Shown here: positions 28,992 through 38,430 of the stretch, piece by piece | Position numbering within the stretch: the first letter of the stretch is position 1 | How the letters are laid out: the number at the start of each line of letters is the position of its first letter | NCBI RefSeq assembly: GCF_000430665.1 | Contig: NZ_AUML01000019.1 | Span: forward strand, 1-64,000 | Source: Aquimarina muelleri DSM 19832 | Lineage (GTDB): Bacteria > Bacteroidota > Bacteroidia > Flavobacteriales > Flavobacteriaceae | Direction of reading: 5' to 3' | DNA length: 64,000 nucleotides | Made by a program: the position numbers and the translations under genes | Notes under the pieces: model-generated | What the model saw: only the letters and a program-made list of their open reading frames with translations | The model's database searches: none | Told to the model about the DNA's origin: nothing

Positions 28992-30131
28992 TTATACGGT
29001 TGTATTAGATAATTTCATAAGTCGACCCTTAAGATCAAATATGCCCAATATCTGGTTGTCTTCTTTTTTACCCACAATGTTGTTTCCTGTAAACTCTACA
29101 GCAAATCCTTTTTGTTCTAAATAACAATACAATGCATGTTTATGAGAGCAATCTACATTAGCTATCATCTTTGTGAAATTAGAGATGATAAAAGGTGTTT
29201 GGGTTATTGCTCTTTGATCTAATACATCCGATTTTATCAAAACATATACTTTTAGACCTTTAAAATCTAATTGACAGTAACAACTAGAACTAGTTAATAC
29301 GCTTGACAGGGCTCCATAAAAATGTCCTGAATCTTCATCTATTTCTAATTTTGGAGAAGCAAAAACTTCTAGTCCTTTTCTACTTCCTGCCTCTTTAAGT
29401 TCATATACACTGGCTAGCAAATGCTCTGGTATGCCACTTTGTTTATTTGCCCATGCCCATAGCCATGAGCTTTCTTTTTCAGAATAGGTAGCTAACATTT
29501 GTACAGGAAACTCTATATCCCCAAAAATCACTACCCCTTTTGCCATATCAAATTGCCATGGCAAATCCTCTACCATATCTGCAAATACTGATTGCTTTTC
29601 ATACGATAAGGCTATATATTGGTTATATACCTCATTAATATCTATTTCCTTTGGTTTTTCTTCAACCACTTCTTCGGATTGAGGTATAGGTTTTTCTTGC
29701 TTAGGTTGGATTTGTACCTCGTCTAAGTTGTTTTCTAACAAAATAGTAATACGATCTGTGCGGTCTTCTACCTTATCAGCATTAAGAATAGGACTATGAT
29801 CTATAATAAGCACTCCTGTTTCAAAAGTAATTGCATTTGCAGGGTTATGTTTATTATCTTGGTTAATAATAACTACTTTTCTTAAACCGTTTTTTAATAG
29901 CTCTTTTCCAAAATCATCGACACAAATGTTTTTCAATGCTTCGATTAATGGTAGAAAATAAATTTTCGGAAAACTATCTTGATACAAATGTGCAAATTTA
30001 TCTTCGTACAGTGTATCCCATGCAATTTCTAATACTACATCAAAACCTGCTGCTTGATTTATTTCCTTTTTTAAAGAGCCAAATTGCTCTTTTTGAAATG
30101 CTTGTATAGCTCTTTTTTCTTTTAACCCCAT
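28992..30131 (-). CDS. Two-domain protein of unknown function (paralogue of the next gene upstream)
   Basis: The 379-residue soluble protein has an N-terminal domain (1-136, starting MGLKEKR) that aligns without gaps with the whole 136-residue product of the gene at 30225-30635; I count about 76 identical positions. A Pro/Gln/Glu-rich linker (about 137-165) joins it to a C-terminal domain (about 175-340) with WLWAWANKQSGIPEHLLA, which looks like the DUF6882 type (tentative). It precedes the metallopeptidase gene by 22 bp. No function can be assigned; it may be a recognition or adaptor protein. Confidence 0.7.
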   Translation of the reverse strand: MGLKEKRAIQAFQKEQFGSLKKEINQAAGFDVVLEIAWDTLYEDKFAHLYQDSFPKIYFLPLIEALKNICVDDFGKELLKNGLRKVVIINQDNKHNPANAITFETGVLIIDHSPILNADKVEDRTDRITILLENNLDEVQIQPKQEKPIPQSEEVVEEKPKEIDINEVYNQYIALSYEKQSVFADMVEDLPWQFDMAKGVVIFGDIEFPVQMLATYSEKESSWLWAWANKQSGIPEHLLASVYELKEAGSRKGLEVFASPKLEIDEDSGHFYGALSSVLTSSSCYCQLDFKGLKVYVLIKSDVLDQRAITQTPFIISNFTKMIANVDCSHKHALYCYLEQKGFAVEFTGNNIVGKKEDNQILGIFDLKGRLMKLSNTTV

Positions 30132-30224
30132 TCTTCTATCTTATTTTAATATTGTGTATTCCTCTAGAGTAATTCTATATACTACTCTTATTTCTGTAAT
30201 AAATTATATACAAAAACGGCATGT

Positions 30225-30635
30225 TTACAGAGCGTTTTCCAAAATTTGCTGTAATACATCTGTACGTTCTTCTATCTTATCTGCATTAAGTACTGGGCTA
30301 AAATCTACAGTAAGCACCCCATCTGTAAAACTATATGCTCGTTCTGGATTATGATGATCACTGGTATTACATATTACAATTTTATGCAAACTTTCTTGCA
30401 GAGCTTCTTTCCCTAACTCATCTACTGTAATAGCTGTAAATGCAAAAACTAATGGCTGAAAATAAATTTTTGGATAAGTATCCTCATACAAGTGCATAAA
30501 TCTATCCTCAAAAAGAGTATCCCATGCTACCTCTATTGTTATATCAAAACCTAATGCTTTATTTATTTCTTCTTTTAATGCTGGATATTTTTCTTCTTGA
30601 AATGTTTTGCTAAATCTTTTTTCTTTTAGTCCCAT
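30225..30635 (-). CDS. Single-domain protein of unknown function, paralogue of neighbour's N-terminus
   Basis: The 136-residue protein starts MGLKEKR and matches the first domain of its downstream neighbour over its full length, with conserved blocks AWDTL.ED.F.HLY, PKIYF.PL, HNP, and SP.LNADK.E.RTD. It has no signal peptide or membrane segment and seems globular, alternating alpha/beta. It is the first gene of a leftward run of three with the two-domain paralogue and the M48/TerB protein. The pair looks like a tandem duplication in which one copy later gained or kept a C-terminal domain. Confidence 0.7.
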   Translation of the reverse strand: MGLKEKRFSKTFQEEKYPALKEEINKALGFDITIEVAWDTLFEDRFMHLYEDTYPKIYFQPLVFAFTAITVDELGKEALQESLHKIVICNTSDHHNPERAYSFTDGVLTVDFSPVLNADKIEERTDVLQQILENAL

Positions 30636-31150
30636 GTTGGATGTTTTTAAAATGAATATGAATATTATGGATCAAATATATACCCATATATATTGCTAAA
30701 GAACCCTCTTTATAGTGAATCCAAGCTCCCTGAAAAATGGTAGAATGGATAACTCGAACTGCCTAAATCGATACGTTTAGTGTATTAGAATTTTTGAAGA
30801 AATTTTTATCACTCCCGAAAAATGAAACTAAAAGCTATTAATATTGTACTGAAAAACAATAGAAACAAAAAAAATGAGTAGTAAAAACATACGGCTACTC
30901 TATAAGTTAATGATAAGATCGCTTATAAAGCCAAAAAGAAATCACAGTCAGACAGCAAGTCCAGTCGTGTTTTACGGCAACATATCCTGTATGACTGGAA
31001 TCGTGCCGTGTTTTGCGGCAACACATCTAGTGGCACTGGAAAACGTGCCGTATTTTACGGGGCGTTTTCCAGTTTCGTTTACTCATTCTAAATAATAAAC
31101 ACAATTAATTGAAAATCAAGTAAATAAATTTTAATCTAATATAAATAATT
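30636..31150. other. 515-bp non-coding region with hairpin array
   Basis: No gene is convincing here. The region separates two divergent transcription units. It contains a three-unit hairpin array at 30961-31073 (separate entry). A 73-codon reading frame on the plus strand (30874-31095) runs straight through the array and is more likely accidental. Confidence 0.55.
30961..31073 (+). repeat. Array of three related hairpins (candidate structured RNA)
   Basis: Three units of about 37-40 bp share a core like CGTGTTTTACGGCAACA. Unit 1: arms CCAGTC (30961-30966) and GACTGG (30993-30998). Unit 2: GTGCC (31003-31007) and GGCAC (31032-31036), with an inner stem GTGTT/AACAC. Unit 3: perfect 11-bp arms ACTGGAAAACG (31035-31045) and CGTTTTCCAGT (31063-31073), with an inner stem CCGTA/TACGG. 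Unit 3's arm overlaps the end of unit 2, so alternative pairings exist. It lies 78 bp before the next gene. It may be a small RNA, a leader or a mobile repeat. Confidence 0.6.
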
Positions 31151-31924
31151 ATGAAAGAGTTATTAGCCGCACCAAAATTAGAAAATTTCAAAAATGGAGA
31201 GTTTTCTAAATATGTTCGTACCCTTTTGGAACTAAGTAATGAGCAAAATCTGGATGCTATGGAGTTGACCAGCTACAAAAATACTCTGGTATCAGAATAC
31301 GACGCCTTCAAAACTGTATACAAAAAAAATAGAGGTAGTATTCTTACTCCAGAATTAGCTATGATGGATCAATATCGAGATAATGGTTTAAAACTTGTAC
31401 AAAGAGGGGTAAAACTAATTGCAGATTTTGCTAAAGATGAAAAAGATAGCAAACAAGCCAACATGCTATACAAAGTATTTAGCAAACATGGTTATAAGAT
31501 TTATGATATGGCATATAATCAACAAGGAGGCATAATGGATGAAATCATAGAAGAAATAGAAGAAACTCCTGAGTTACGTACTGCCATAGAGGAGTTAAAT
31601 CAACGTAAATATTTTGATGAAATGAAACAAGCGCATCTCAATTTTGATACAGTCTATAAAAGTAGAATTAAAGAACAGCAACAAGAACAAAGTGATCTAA
31701 GTATTACCGAATTAAGAAAAACAACTACAAAAGCATTAAGAGAATTGCTGGATTGGGTTTTTATACGTGCTAAAACCAAAGGAATTACACAATTTGAGAC
31801 ATACATTGGTAATCTTAATGCTTTGACAGAACAATATAACCTGTCTATAGAGCGCCGTCTTAGTAACAAATCAGATATAACACAAGAGTTAGATGATGAT
31901 TTTGACCCAAGCCAAGGAGAATAA
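31151..31924 (+). CDS. Helical protein of unknown function (DUF6261-like, tentative)
   Basis: The 257-residue soluble protein is almost wholly helical and highly charged, starting MKELLAAPKLENFKNGEFSKY. Coiled-coil-like stretches lie near 25-110 and 175-235, and the tail is acidic (ELDDDFDPSQGE). No catalytic motif, signal or membrane segment is seen. The overall pattern resembles the Bacteroidota DUF6261 group, which I recall only from general knowledge. It is preceded by the hairpin array and followed by a strong terminator, so it forms its own short transcript. Confidence 0.65.
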   Translation: MKELLAAPKLENFKNGEFSKYVRTLLELSNEQNLDAMELTSYKNTLVSEYDAFKTVYKKNRGSILTPELAMMDQYRDNGLKLVQRGVKLIADFAKDEKDSKQANMLYKVFSKHGYKIYDMAYNQQGGIMDEIIEEIEETPELRTAIEELNQRKYFDEMKQAHLNFDTVYKSRIKEQQQEQSDLSITELRKTTTKALRELLDWVFIRAKTKGITQFETYIGNLNALTEQYNLSIERRLSNKSDITQELDDDFDPSQGE

Positions 31925-31947
31925 ACCAAAAGAATTATAACGCAAAA

Positions 31948-31970
31948 AAACGCCGCAAAATGCGGCGTTT
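31948..31970. terminator. Bidirectional terminator after the helical protein gene
   Basis: A perfect 10-bp stem, AAACGCCGCA (31948-31957) and TGCGGCGTTT (31961-31970), has a 3-nt loop flanked by A and T runs. It also serves the convergent SusCD transcript, whose last stop codon is at 31996. Confidence 0.88.
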
Positions 31971-31995
31971 TCTATAGTATACTATTGTGTATATA

Positions 31996-33357
31996 TTATT
32001 TATTTTCGTTTGCTGGAGTAGGAAACTGTTCGAATGTTCCATCTCCTGTTCTATCAATAGGCAATTCTCCTAATTTATTAAACCTTCTTAAATCAATCCA
32101 TCTGTGCCCTCCTTCTGCAAATAAAGAATATCGTTTTTGCTTTAATATCTCATTTACCAAATCTGTTGGTGTAGTACTACCAGTATAAGCAGGTAAACCT
32201 GCAGCAGTTCTTACTACATCGATCGCTGCTACAGCAGCAACAGGGTCAGAAATATGATTAGCCTCTGCATATAAAAGAATCAACTCTTCGTTTTTCATAA
32301 CTGGAACAGGATCTATATTACTCTTATAAATAAATACATCATGCTCTCCTACTAAATCTCCTATATTTTCATCTTTTATAACAAGAGGATTAGGCTCTAA
32401 CACTCCTGTGTCATTATTCTTTGTTTCTCTAAACACTACTTTACCTAATCGTGTATCGCCAGCTTCTGCATCTGCGACAAAAGACGGATGCGCTAATCTT
32501 ACATTTGCAACGGTAGCATTTAATCCAAAAAATAATGGATTAGCAATATCAGCACCAGTTAATGAGAATGAAAAATACACTCCTTTTTGTAGATCAGCTC
32601 CTACATTATTATCCATAAAAGAGTTCTCTAATAATGTTTTTGCTGAACTGTAATTACCTCTATACACCTCTACTCGAGCTGCTAGTCCGTTAGTAAACCC
32701 AAGAAAACTTGCTGGATCACTTGTAATCGAAAATCCTGAAGGAAGAACAAAAGCAAACTCACTTCCTGCATTAGATAAATCTGCGGCAGCATCTGTTAAC
32801 AAACTAAAAATAGCTGATAAAGAATCTTGATAGTTTAAAAAAGGCCCTAGTTTATCTGGATTAGACACATCTACTCGTATCCCATTTTGATACTGTTGGT
32901 TTAATACCATCAATAACTCATGCGCCTTAATCGTATTAGCAAAACCTCGTATCCCTGCTATTTCTTCAGCAGAAAATGCTTCGGTCGTATTTGCTAACCC
33001 TTCTAGAGCTAGATTGATATTTTTTATTGTTGCATATCTTGCTGCATAAGGGTTTGTTGTATAAAATGTATTATTATCTAATGTTCCCGTCAATAAATCT
33101 GCTACCCATCTAGGGTCTGAACTTGATACACGCCAATATTCTCTTCCTGCTACAGATTGCGCATCTATTTGCGTACCCAATTGGATACGCATATCCGATA
33201 AAATACCTCCTATAGTCTCTCGTAACTCTCCTCTAGATAAACCACTAGATATAGACTCTGTACTTGGTCCATTTAAATCTTTTCCATCTTCAACATCACA
33301 CGATAGTAGCATTGTAGAAGAAAGAATCGTAATTAAAAATATTTTTATTATTTTCAT
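31996..33357 (-). CDS. SusD/RagB-family nutrient-binding lipoprotein
   Basis: The 453-residue lipoprotein (lipid Cys20, then DVEDGKD, an acidic surface-export-type tract) has the helical SusD/RagB framework: early SRGELRETIGGILSDMR, mid-protein EIAGIRGFANTIKAHELL, and the late block ELILLYAEANHI followed by LFAEGGHRWIDLRRF. It forms the lid of the SusC barrel, capturing nutrients at the cell surface. It lies 21 bp after the SusC gene. It is somewhat shorter than carbohydrate-binding SusD proteins. Substrate not identifiable. Confidence 0.92.
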   Translation of the reverse strand: MKIIKIFLITILSSTMLLSCDVEDGKDLNGPSTESISSGLSRGELRETIGGILSDMRIQLGTQIDAQSVAGREYWRVSSSDPRWVADLLTGTLDNNTFYTTNPYAARYATIKNINLALEGLANTTEAFSAEEIAGIRGFANTIKAHELLMVLNQQYQNGIRVDVSNPDKLGPFLNYQDSLSAIFSLLTDAAADLSNAGSEFAFVLPSGFSITSDPASFLGFTNGLAARVEVYRGNYSSAKTLLENSFMDNNVGADLQKGVYFSFSLTGADIANPLFFGLNATVANVRLAHPSFVADAEAGDTRLGKVVFRETKNNDTGVLEPNPLVIKDENIGDLVGEHDVFIYKSNIDPVPVMKNEELILLYAEANHISDPVAAVAAIDVVRTAAGLPAYTGSTTPTDLVNEILKQKRYSLFAEGGHRWIDLRRFNKLGELPIDRTGDGTFEQFPTPANENK

Positions 33358-33378
33358 TGTTCTTATGTTTTTTTAATA

Positions 33379-36357
33379 TTAAAATCCAACTGCTAGATGA
33401 AATAAATAACGTTTAGATGAAGGAAATGGTGTTACTTCAACTCCCGTAGACAAACCATTAGATCCAAAATTAGAAACTTCAGGATCATAGCTATTATAGT
33501 CAAAGATATTAACTAGATTACTTCCTGAAAAACCAATTTTAAAATTAGAAACATACCCCCTAAATACTTGATCCAAAAATTTAGTTGGTAGTGTATAATA
33601 AAGTCCAACTTCTCTTAAACGTAAATAAGATGCGTCTTCTACAAAAGGTGTTGCATTACCCGCTCGAAATGCTCCTATTCTATATGGTCCATTTGGAGTA
33701 ACCCCAGCAGGATCATCGCTTATATCATCATAATCTGGACTAACTCCTCCAAAATCTGTTAATAAATTAGTTAAATTAATATTATCTCCTCCTTGTTTCC
33801 AATGCCATAAAAAAGAAAAAGTAAAATCTTTATATCGTAAATTGTTAGACCAAGTAACCTGAAAATCTGGTTCTGAATTTCCTAAAACTACTAAATCTCC
33901 ATTCGCATTGTTTCCAACTATCTGTGTTACACTCTTTCCTTCTTCTATTCTAAAAGTTCCTAAACCAGTTCCAAAACCACCTAAATTAAAAGGATCTACT
34001 TCTAGCTTAGTTACTTCAGAAGTATTTTTAAAAAATAACAATCCTGTATTCCAATTAAAGTTTTCCTCTTTAAACACATCTGCATTTAACCCAATCTCTA
34101 TTCCTCTATTTTCTAAATTTCCAGCATTAGTGAATCTAGATGTAAAACCTGAAGAAGGCTCTATATTTGCTTGTAAAATTAAATCATCCACGTTTTTGTT
34201 GTAGTAAGAAAACTCTAGGTTAACTCTACTATTAAAAAAGCCTGCATCAAAACCTACTTCTAATTCTTTTTGTTTTTCTGGAGTAATATCAGGATTCCCC
34301 AAAGTTAAAGGAACTACTATACCCGCTATCCCATCAATTAATGAGTTTGTATATGTTGTAAATAATGCTCCGTTTGGTGCAAAGTTTCCTGCTTCCCCAT
34401 ACGCTGCTCTAATTTTAAATTGATTCATAACTGGGATTTTCCAAAAATCAAAACTATGTAAATTTACAGCTGCTGACGCTTTTGGATAATAAAAGAATTC
34501 ATTAGCATCCCCGTTATTACTAGATTTATCTCCTCTAACTCCAATAGTTGCAATTATCTTATCTTGATAATTTAACTCTTCTTGTACAAAAAATCCAAAA
34601 TCTTCTTGTTCTTGTCTAAACTGAGTTACACTTATATTAGCCCCTTGGTCTAAATTGGTCTCAAAAGCGATTAAATCTGTTGCAATATTTCTTACTGTAT
34701 TTCTATAAAATGTTTGTTTAGTAAGTCCTGCTTGAGATCTAAAATTAAGGTCTTTATTAGTTGTAAAATTATGAACTAGAAATGCAGAGTAATTAGCATC
34801 TTTATTTTCTGTTGTTCCTAATGCAGATAATCCATTTAATCCTGTATTTGATATTTTTTGAAATTGTAATGTTTTAGGAAAAAAAGCAGTAGTTAGTAAT
34901 TCATAATAATCTACTCCCCCTCCTAATATTAACTTTAGGTCTGACTTATCTGCTTCATAAAGTTTTAGATCAAGATTGGCTCCTACTATAAACCTATTTA
35001 CATCTTCTCTGTTAGTTATCTGATCTCTTGTTTGAAGTGGGTTTGATGATCCAAACGGGTTATCAGGATACGCACCATTAGCATCAGGAAATAAATCTGC
35101 CCAAGGTGGTGTAGAGGTTAAAGCTACCCCAATGGTAGTACCTGTATTATCATTATTAAAAAAACCTCTATCAGATTTGGAGTCAATATAATTAGTACTC
35201 AAAGAAAGTTTTGCTCTTCTGTCAAAAAAAGTATGATCTAAATTAAAACGAATAGATTTTCTATCATATCCAGTGTTTCTAACAATTCCATCTTCTTCAT
35301 TATTAGAAAAAGCAGTATAAAAAGATGTATTTTCTGATCCTCCAGAAACGTTTACACTTGTATTAGAAATAAATCCTTTTTCTCCATAAATCTCTTTTTC
35401 ATAATCTACTAATTTTCCTGCTGCTCGAGCCGCTAAAAACGCCGCTCCTTGCCCCGCTCCTAGTCCTTCAGCTCTTGCTTCTGTAAAATTTCTTTGTCCT
35501 CTATAATTAAGAATAGTATTAAAACCCATATCCTGAGAAAAAGACACTCTGGTTTTTCCTTTCTGTCCTTTTTTAGTAGTTATAATAATTACCCCAGCTG
35601 CTGCTCTAGCACCATAAATAGCTGCTGCAGATGCTCCTTTAAGCACCTCTACACTTTCTATATCATCTGGATTTATATCTGCAATCCTGTTAGATGGGTT
35701 ATCTTGGTTAGAAGCATTTCCTCCTGTAGCTGCGCCAGATACTGCATTTAAACCAGCACCAGAAATACTACTGTTGTTTACATACACTCCATCTACAATA
35801 TATAAAGGTTGAGAATTTCCATTAACTGAAGTAACCCCCCTAAGTTTTACAGATATTCCTCCTCCTGGCGCACCAGAACTTTTAGTAATTAACGCTCCTG
35901 CAAATTTTCCTGCTAAAGCTCCATCCAAAGTTTGGGGTGGTGTTAATCCCGCCAAATCCTCTGATGAAATAGAAGCCACAGCATTTGCAGCATTACTTCT
36001 TTTTACAGATGTTGCCAAACCAGTTACAACAACCTCTTCTAGAGATTCTGTAGATTCTTTTACCTGCACAGTAATATCTCCTGCAGTTGACACAGGTACT
36101 GTTTTTTCAGCAAATCCTAATGCAAATACCCTAAGTTTAACAGGTAATTTATTTACTGTAATACTAAAATTACCATCAATATCACTAGAAGTACCATTAT
36201 TTGTTCCTTCTTCTACAACATTCATAAAAGCTGCCCCTTGCCCCGTACCTTCAATGACCACCTTACCTGTGATGGTCTCCTGAGCAAGTAAAATAGCCGG
36301 AGCAAAAATTAGAAGTAGTAAAATCTTCATTTTACTATAGTGTTTGTGTTTTTTCAT
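33379..36357 (-). CDS. SusC/RagA-family TonB-dependent outer-membrane transporter
   Basis: The open frame extends to 36435, but the start at 36357 (MKKHKHYSKMK) is preferred, because it puts a normal signal peptide (LLLLIFAPAILLAQ) at the N-terminus; the 26 upstream codons add no signal. The 992-residue product then has a carboxypeptidase-like regulatory domain (about ETITGKVVIEGTGQG), a plug domain (SVKRSNAANAVASIS to GVIIITTKKGQ), and a large barrel ending in FHLAVGF. It works with SusD to import a nutrient. No glycoside hydrolase or sulfatase lies in the neighbourhood. Confidence 0.93.
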   Translation of the reverse strand: MKKHKHYSKMKILLLLIFAPAILLAQETITGKVVIEGTGQGAAFMNVVEEGTNNGTSSDIDGNFSITVNKLPVKLRVFALGFAEKTVPVSTAGDITVQVKESTESLEEVVVTGLATSVKRSNAANAVASISSEDLAGLTPPQTLDGALAGKFAGALITKSSGAPGGGISVKLRGVTSVNGNSQPLYIVDGVYVNNSSISGAGLNAVSGAATGGNASNQDNPSNRIADINPDDIESVEVLKGASAAAIYGARAAAGVIIITTKKGQKGKTRVSFSQDMGFNTILNYRGQRNFTEARAEGLGAGQGAAFLAARAAGKLVDYEKEIYGEKGFISNTSVNVSGGSENTSFYTAFSNNEEDGIVRNTGYDRKSIRFNLDHTFFDRRAKLSLSTNYIDSKSDRGFFNNDNTGTTIGVALTSTPPWADLFPDANGAYPDNPFGSSNPLQTRDQITNREDVNRFIVGANLDLKLYEADKSDLKLILGGGVDYYELLTTAFFPKTLQFQKISNTGLNGLSALGTTENKDANYSAFLVHNFTTNKDLNFRSQAGLTKQTFYRNTVRNIATDLIAFETNLDQGANISVTQFRQEQEDFGFFVQEELNYQDKIIATIGVRGDKSSNNGDANEFFYYPKASAAVNLHSFDFWKIPVMNQFKIRAAYGEAGNFAPNGALFTTYTNSLIDGIAGIVVPLTLGNPDITPEKQKELEVGFDAGFFNSRVNLEFSYYNKNVDDLILQANIEPSSGFTSRFTNAGNLENRGIEIGLNADVFKEENFNWNTGLLFFKNTSEVTKLEVDPFNLGGFGTGLGTFRIEEGKSVTQIVGNNANGDLVVLGNSEPDFQVTWSNNLRYKDFTFSFLWHWKQGGDNINLTNLLTDFGGVSPDYDDISDDPAGVTPNGPYRIGAFRAGNATPFVEDASYLRLREVGLYYTLPTKFLDQVFRGYVSNFKIGFSGSNLVNIFDYNSYDPEVSNFGSNGLSTGVEVTPFPSSKRYLFHLAVGF

Positions 36358-36589
36358 AATAATCTGTTTAAATGTTTCGTTAAATCTATTAAAAGAATTT
36401 GATATAAAAATGTTAAAACTAACAATTGTTCGCAAAAAAACAGCAAAAAATCAGTTAATACCCTCAATAAAATGCCCTAAAACCACATAAATCACAACTC
36501 AAAAACTCACCACTAATAGGTTATTTATTAAAATCTACTGTTTAAAAAAAGTATCAACTATCAAATATCAACTAATCCATAAATCTTCT

Positions 36590-36597
36590 TATTTTTG
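36590..36597 (+). promoter_or_regulatory. Candidate -7 element for aspS
   Basis: TATTTTTG fits TAnnTTTG and lies 19 bp before the aspS ATG. A TTG at the normal upstream distance is absent, so confidence is limited. Confidence 0.4.
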
Positions 36598-36615
36598 CAG
36601 GCTTAATATGTAACT

Positions 36616-38364
36616 ATGTATAGAAGTCATTCTTGTGGTGAATTACGAGCCACAGATATCAACACAGAAGTAACTCTTGCCGGTTGGGTTCAAAGAATAA
36701 AAGATTTAGGCTCTTTAAATTGGGTTGTAATTAGAGATCGCTACGGCATTACTCAATTAGTTTTTGATGAAGGACGTTCTGCTAAAGAACTTTTAGAAAA
36801 CTCTAAAAAATTAGGAAGAGAGTTCGTTATACAGATTAAAGGAACCGTTATTGAACGAGAGTCTAAAAACCCTAATATGCCAACTGGCGATATTGAGGTT
36901 TTAGTTTCGGGACTTACTATCCTAAATGAAGCACAAACACCTCCTTTTACTATCGAAGATGAAACAGATGGAGGCGAAGATATACGAATGAAATATCGCT
37001 ATTTAGATATTAGACGTAATCCTGTAAAAAACAACCTAATGTTTCGCCATAAGGTAGGAATGTTGGTTAGAAATTACTTATCTACTAATGATTTTATAGA
37101 AGTAGAAACTCCTTATTTGATTAAATCTACTCCAGAAGGAGCGCGAGATTTTGTTGTTCCTTCTAGAATGAATGAAGGCCAATTCTATGCTTTGCCACAA
37201 TCTCCACAAACTTTTAAGCAATTGCTTATGGTTGGTGGAATGGATAAATATTTTCAGATTGTAAAATGCTTTAGAGATGAAGATTTAAGAGCAGACAGAC
37301 AACCCGAATTCACACAAATAGATTGTGAAATGGCATTTGTAGAACAAGAAGATATTCTACATATTTTTGAAGGACTTACTCGCCATTTATTATCTGAAAT
37401 AAAAGGGGTTGACATTGCTGATTTTCCTAGAATGACCTATGATGAGGCCATGAAAACGTATGGTAATGACAAGCCAGATATTAGGTTTGGAATGAAGTTT
37501 GGCGAACTTAATGAAGTTGCACAACATAAAGATTTTAAAGTATTTAATGATGCTGAACTTGTAGTAGGTATTGCGGTTCCTAACGGGAGTTCTTATACCC
37601 GAAAAGAAATTGATAAACTTATTGATTGGGTAAAACGCCCACAGGTTGGAGCATTAGGAATGGTATATGTAAAATGTAATGAAGATGGAACTTACAAATC
37701 ATCTGTCGATAAGTTTTATGACCAAGAAGATTTAGCTAAGTGGGCAGAGGTTACTGGAGCTAATCCAGGAGATTTAATCTGCGTGCTTTCTGGCTCTACA
37801 AATAAAGTAAGAGCACAATTAAGCGCACTTAGAATGGAATTAGCAGAACGACTTGGACTTAGAAACCCAGAAGAATTTGCTCCATTATGGGTAGTTGATT
37901 TTCCTTTATTAGAATGGGATGAAGACACAGAGCGATACCACGCTATGCACCATCCATTTACCTCTCCTAAACCAGAAGATATTGCTCTATTAGATACAAA
38001 ACCAGGAGATGTGCGAGCTAATGCCTATGATCTTGTTTTAAACGGAAATGAGATTGGAGGAGGTTCTATTCGTATACATGATAAAGCTACACAAGCTTTA
38101 ATGTTTGACCACTTAGGGTTTACTCCAGAAGAAGCAAAAGCACAATTTGGATTTTTAATGGATGCTTTTGAATACGGAGCTCCACCGCATGGAGGTATAG
38201 CATTTGGGTTTGATAGATTGGTTTCTATCCTTGGTGGTCAGGAAACCATACGAGATTTTATAGCCTTCCCAAAAAACAATAGCGGACGAGACGTAATGAT
38301 CGATGCACCAGCTATTATTGATAAAGAGCAACTAAAAGAATTACATATAAAGCTTGATTTATAA
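36616..38364 (+). CDS. aspS: Aspartyl-tRNA synthetase
   Basis: The 582-residue class II synthetase has the N-terminal OB fold for anticodon binding ([29 protein letters not shown]), motif 2 [18 protein letters not shown], a bacterial insertion domain (GAD, about 290-420), and motif 3 [16 protein letters not shown]. It charges tRNA-Asp. Length and motifs match the bacterial type. A terminator follows, so it is probably transcribed alone. Confidence 0.97.
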   Translation: MYRSHSCGELRATDINTEVTLAGWVQRIKDLGSLNWVVIRDRYGITQLVFDEGRSAKELLENSKKLGREFVIQIKGTVIERESKNPNMPTGDIEVLVSGLTILNEAQTPPFTIEDETDGGEDIRMKYRYLDIRRNPVKNNLMFRHKVGMLVRNYLSTNDFIEVETPYLIKSTPEGARDFVVPSRMNEGQFYALPQSPQTFKQLLMVGGMDKYFQIVKCFRDEDLRADRQPEFTQIDCEMAFVEQEDILHIFEGLTRHLLSEIKGVDIADFPRMTYDEAMKTYGNDKPDIRFGMKFGELNEVAQHKDFKVFNDAELVVGIAVPNGSSYTRKEIDKLIDWVKRPQVGALGMVYVKCNEDGTYKSSVDKFYDQEDLAKWAEVTGANPGDLICVLSGSTNKVRAQLSALRMELAERLGLRNPEEFAPLWVVDFPLLEWDEDTERYHAMHHPFTSPKPEDIALLDTKPGDVRANAYDLVLNGNEIGGGSIRIHDKATQALMFDHLGFTPEEAKAQFGFLMDAFEYGAPPHGGIAFGFDRLVSILGGQETIRDFIAFPKNNSGRDVMIDAPAIIDKEQLKELHIKLDL

Positions 38365-38373
38365 TAAAAAATT

Positions 38374-38396
38374 AAATCCCGCTCGTAGCGGGATTT
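38374..38396 (+). terminator. Terminator after aspS
   Basis: A perfect 10-bp stem, AAATCCCGCT (38374-38383) and AGCGGGATTT (38387-38396), has loop CGT and is followed by TTAT. It lies about 10 bp after the aspS stop codon. Confidence 0.88.
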
Positions 38397-38430
38397 TTAT
38401 TATCTTTAAAATTAGTTAAGCCAAGTATAT

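Noticed and set aside
30961..31073. CRISPR array or integron attC sites
   Set aside because: The three units differ in sequence and length, there is no constant spacer, no Cas or integrase gene and no RYYYAAC/GTTRRRY pattern.
30874..31095. 73-codon plus-strand reading frame in the non-coding stretch
   Set aside because: It runs through the three hairpin units, has no recognisable protein features and is best explained by the repeat structure.
31996..36357. Polysaccharide utilisation locus around the SusCD pair
   Set aside because: No glycoside hydrolase, lyase or sulfatase is adjacent; the pair is flanked by a gene of unknown function and aspS, so the substrate is not indicated.
33379..36435. 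Longer start (36435) for the SusC gene
   Set aside because: It would place 26 residues before a normal signal peptide; the start at 36357 gives a clean N-terminus.
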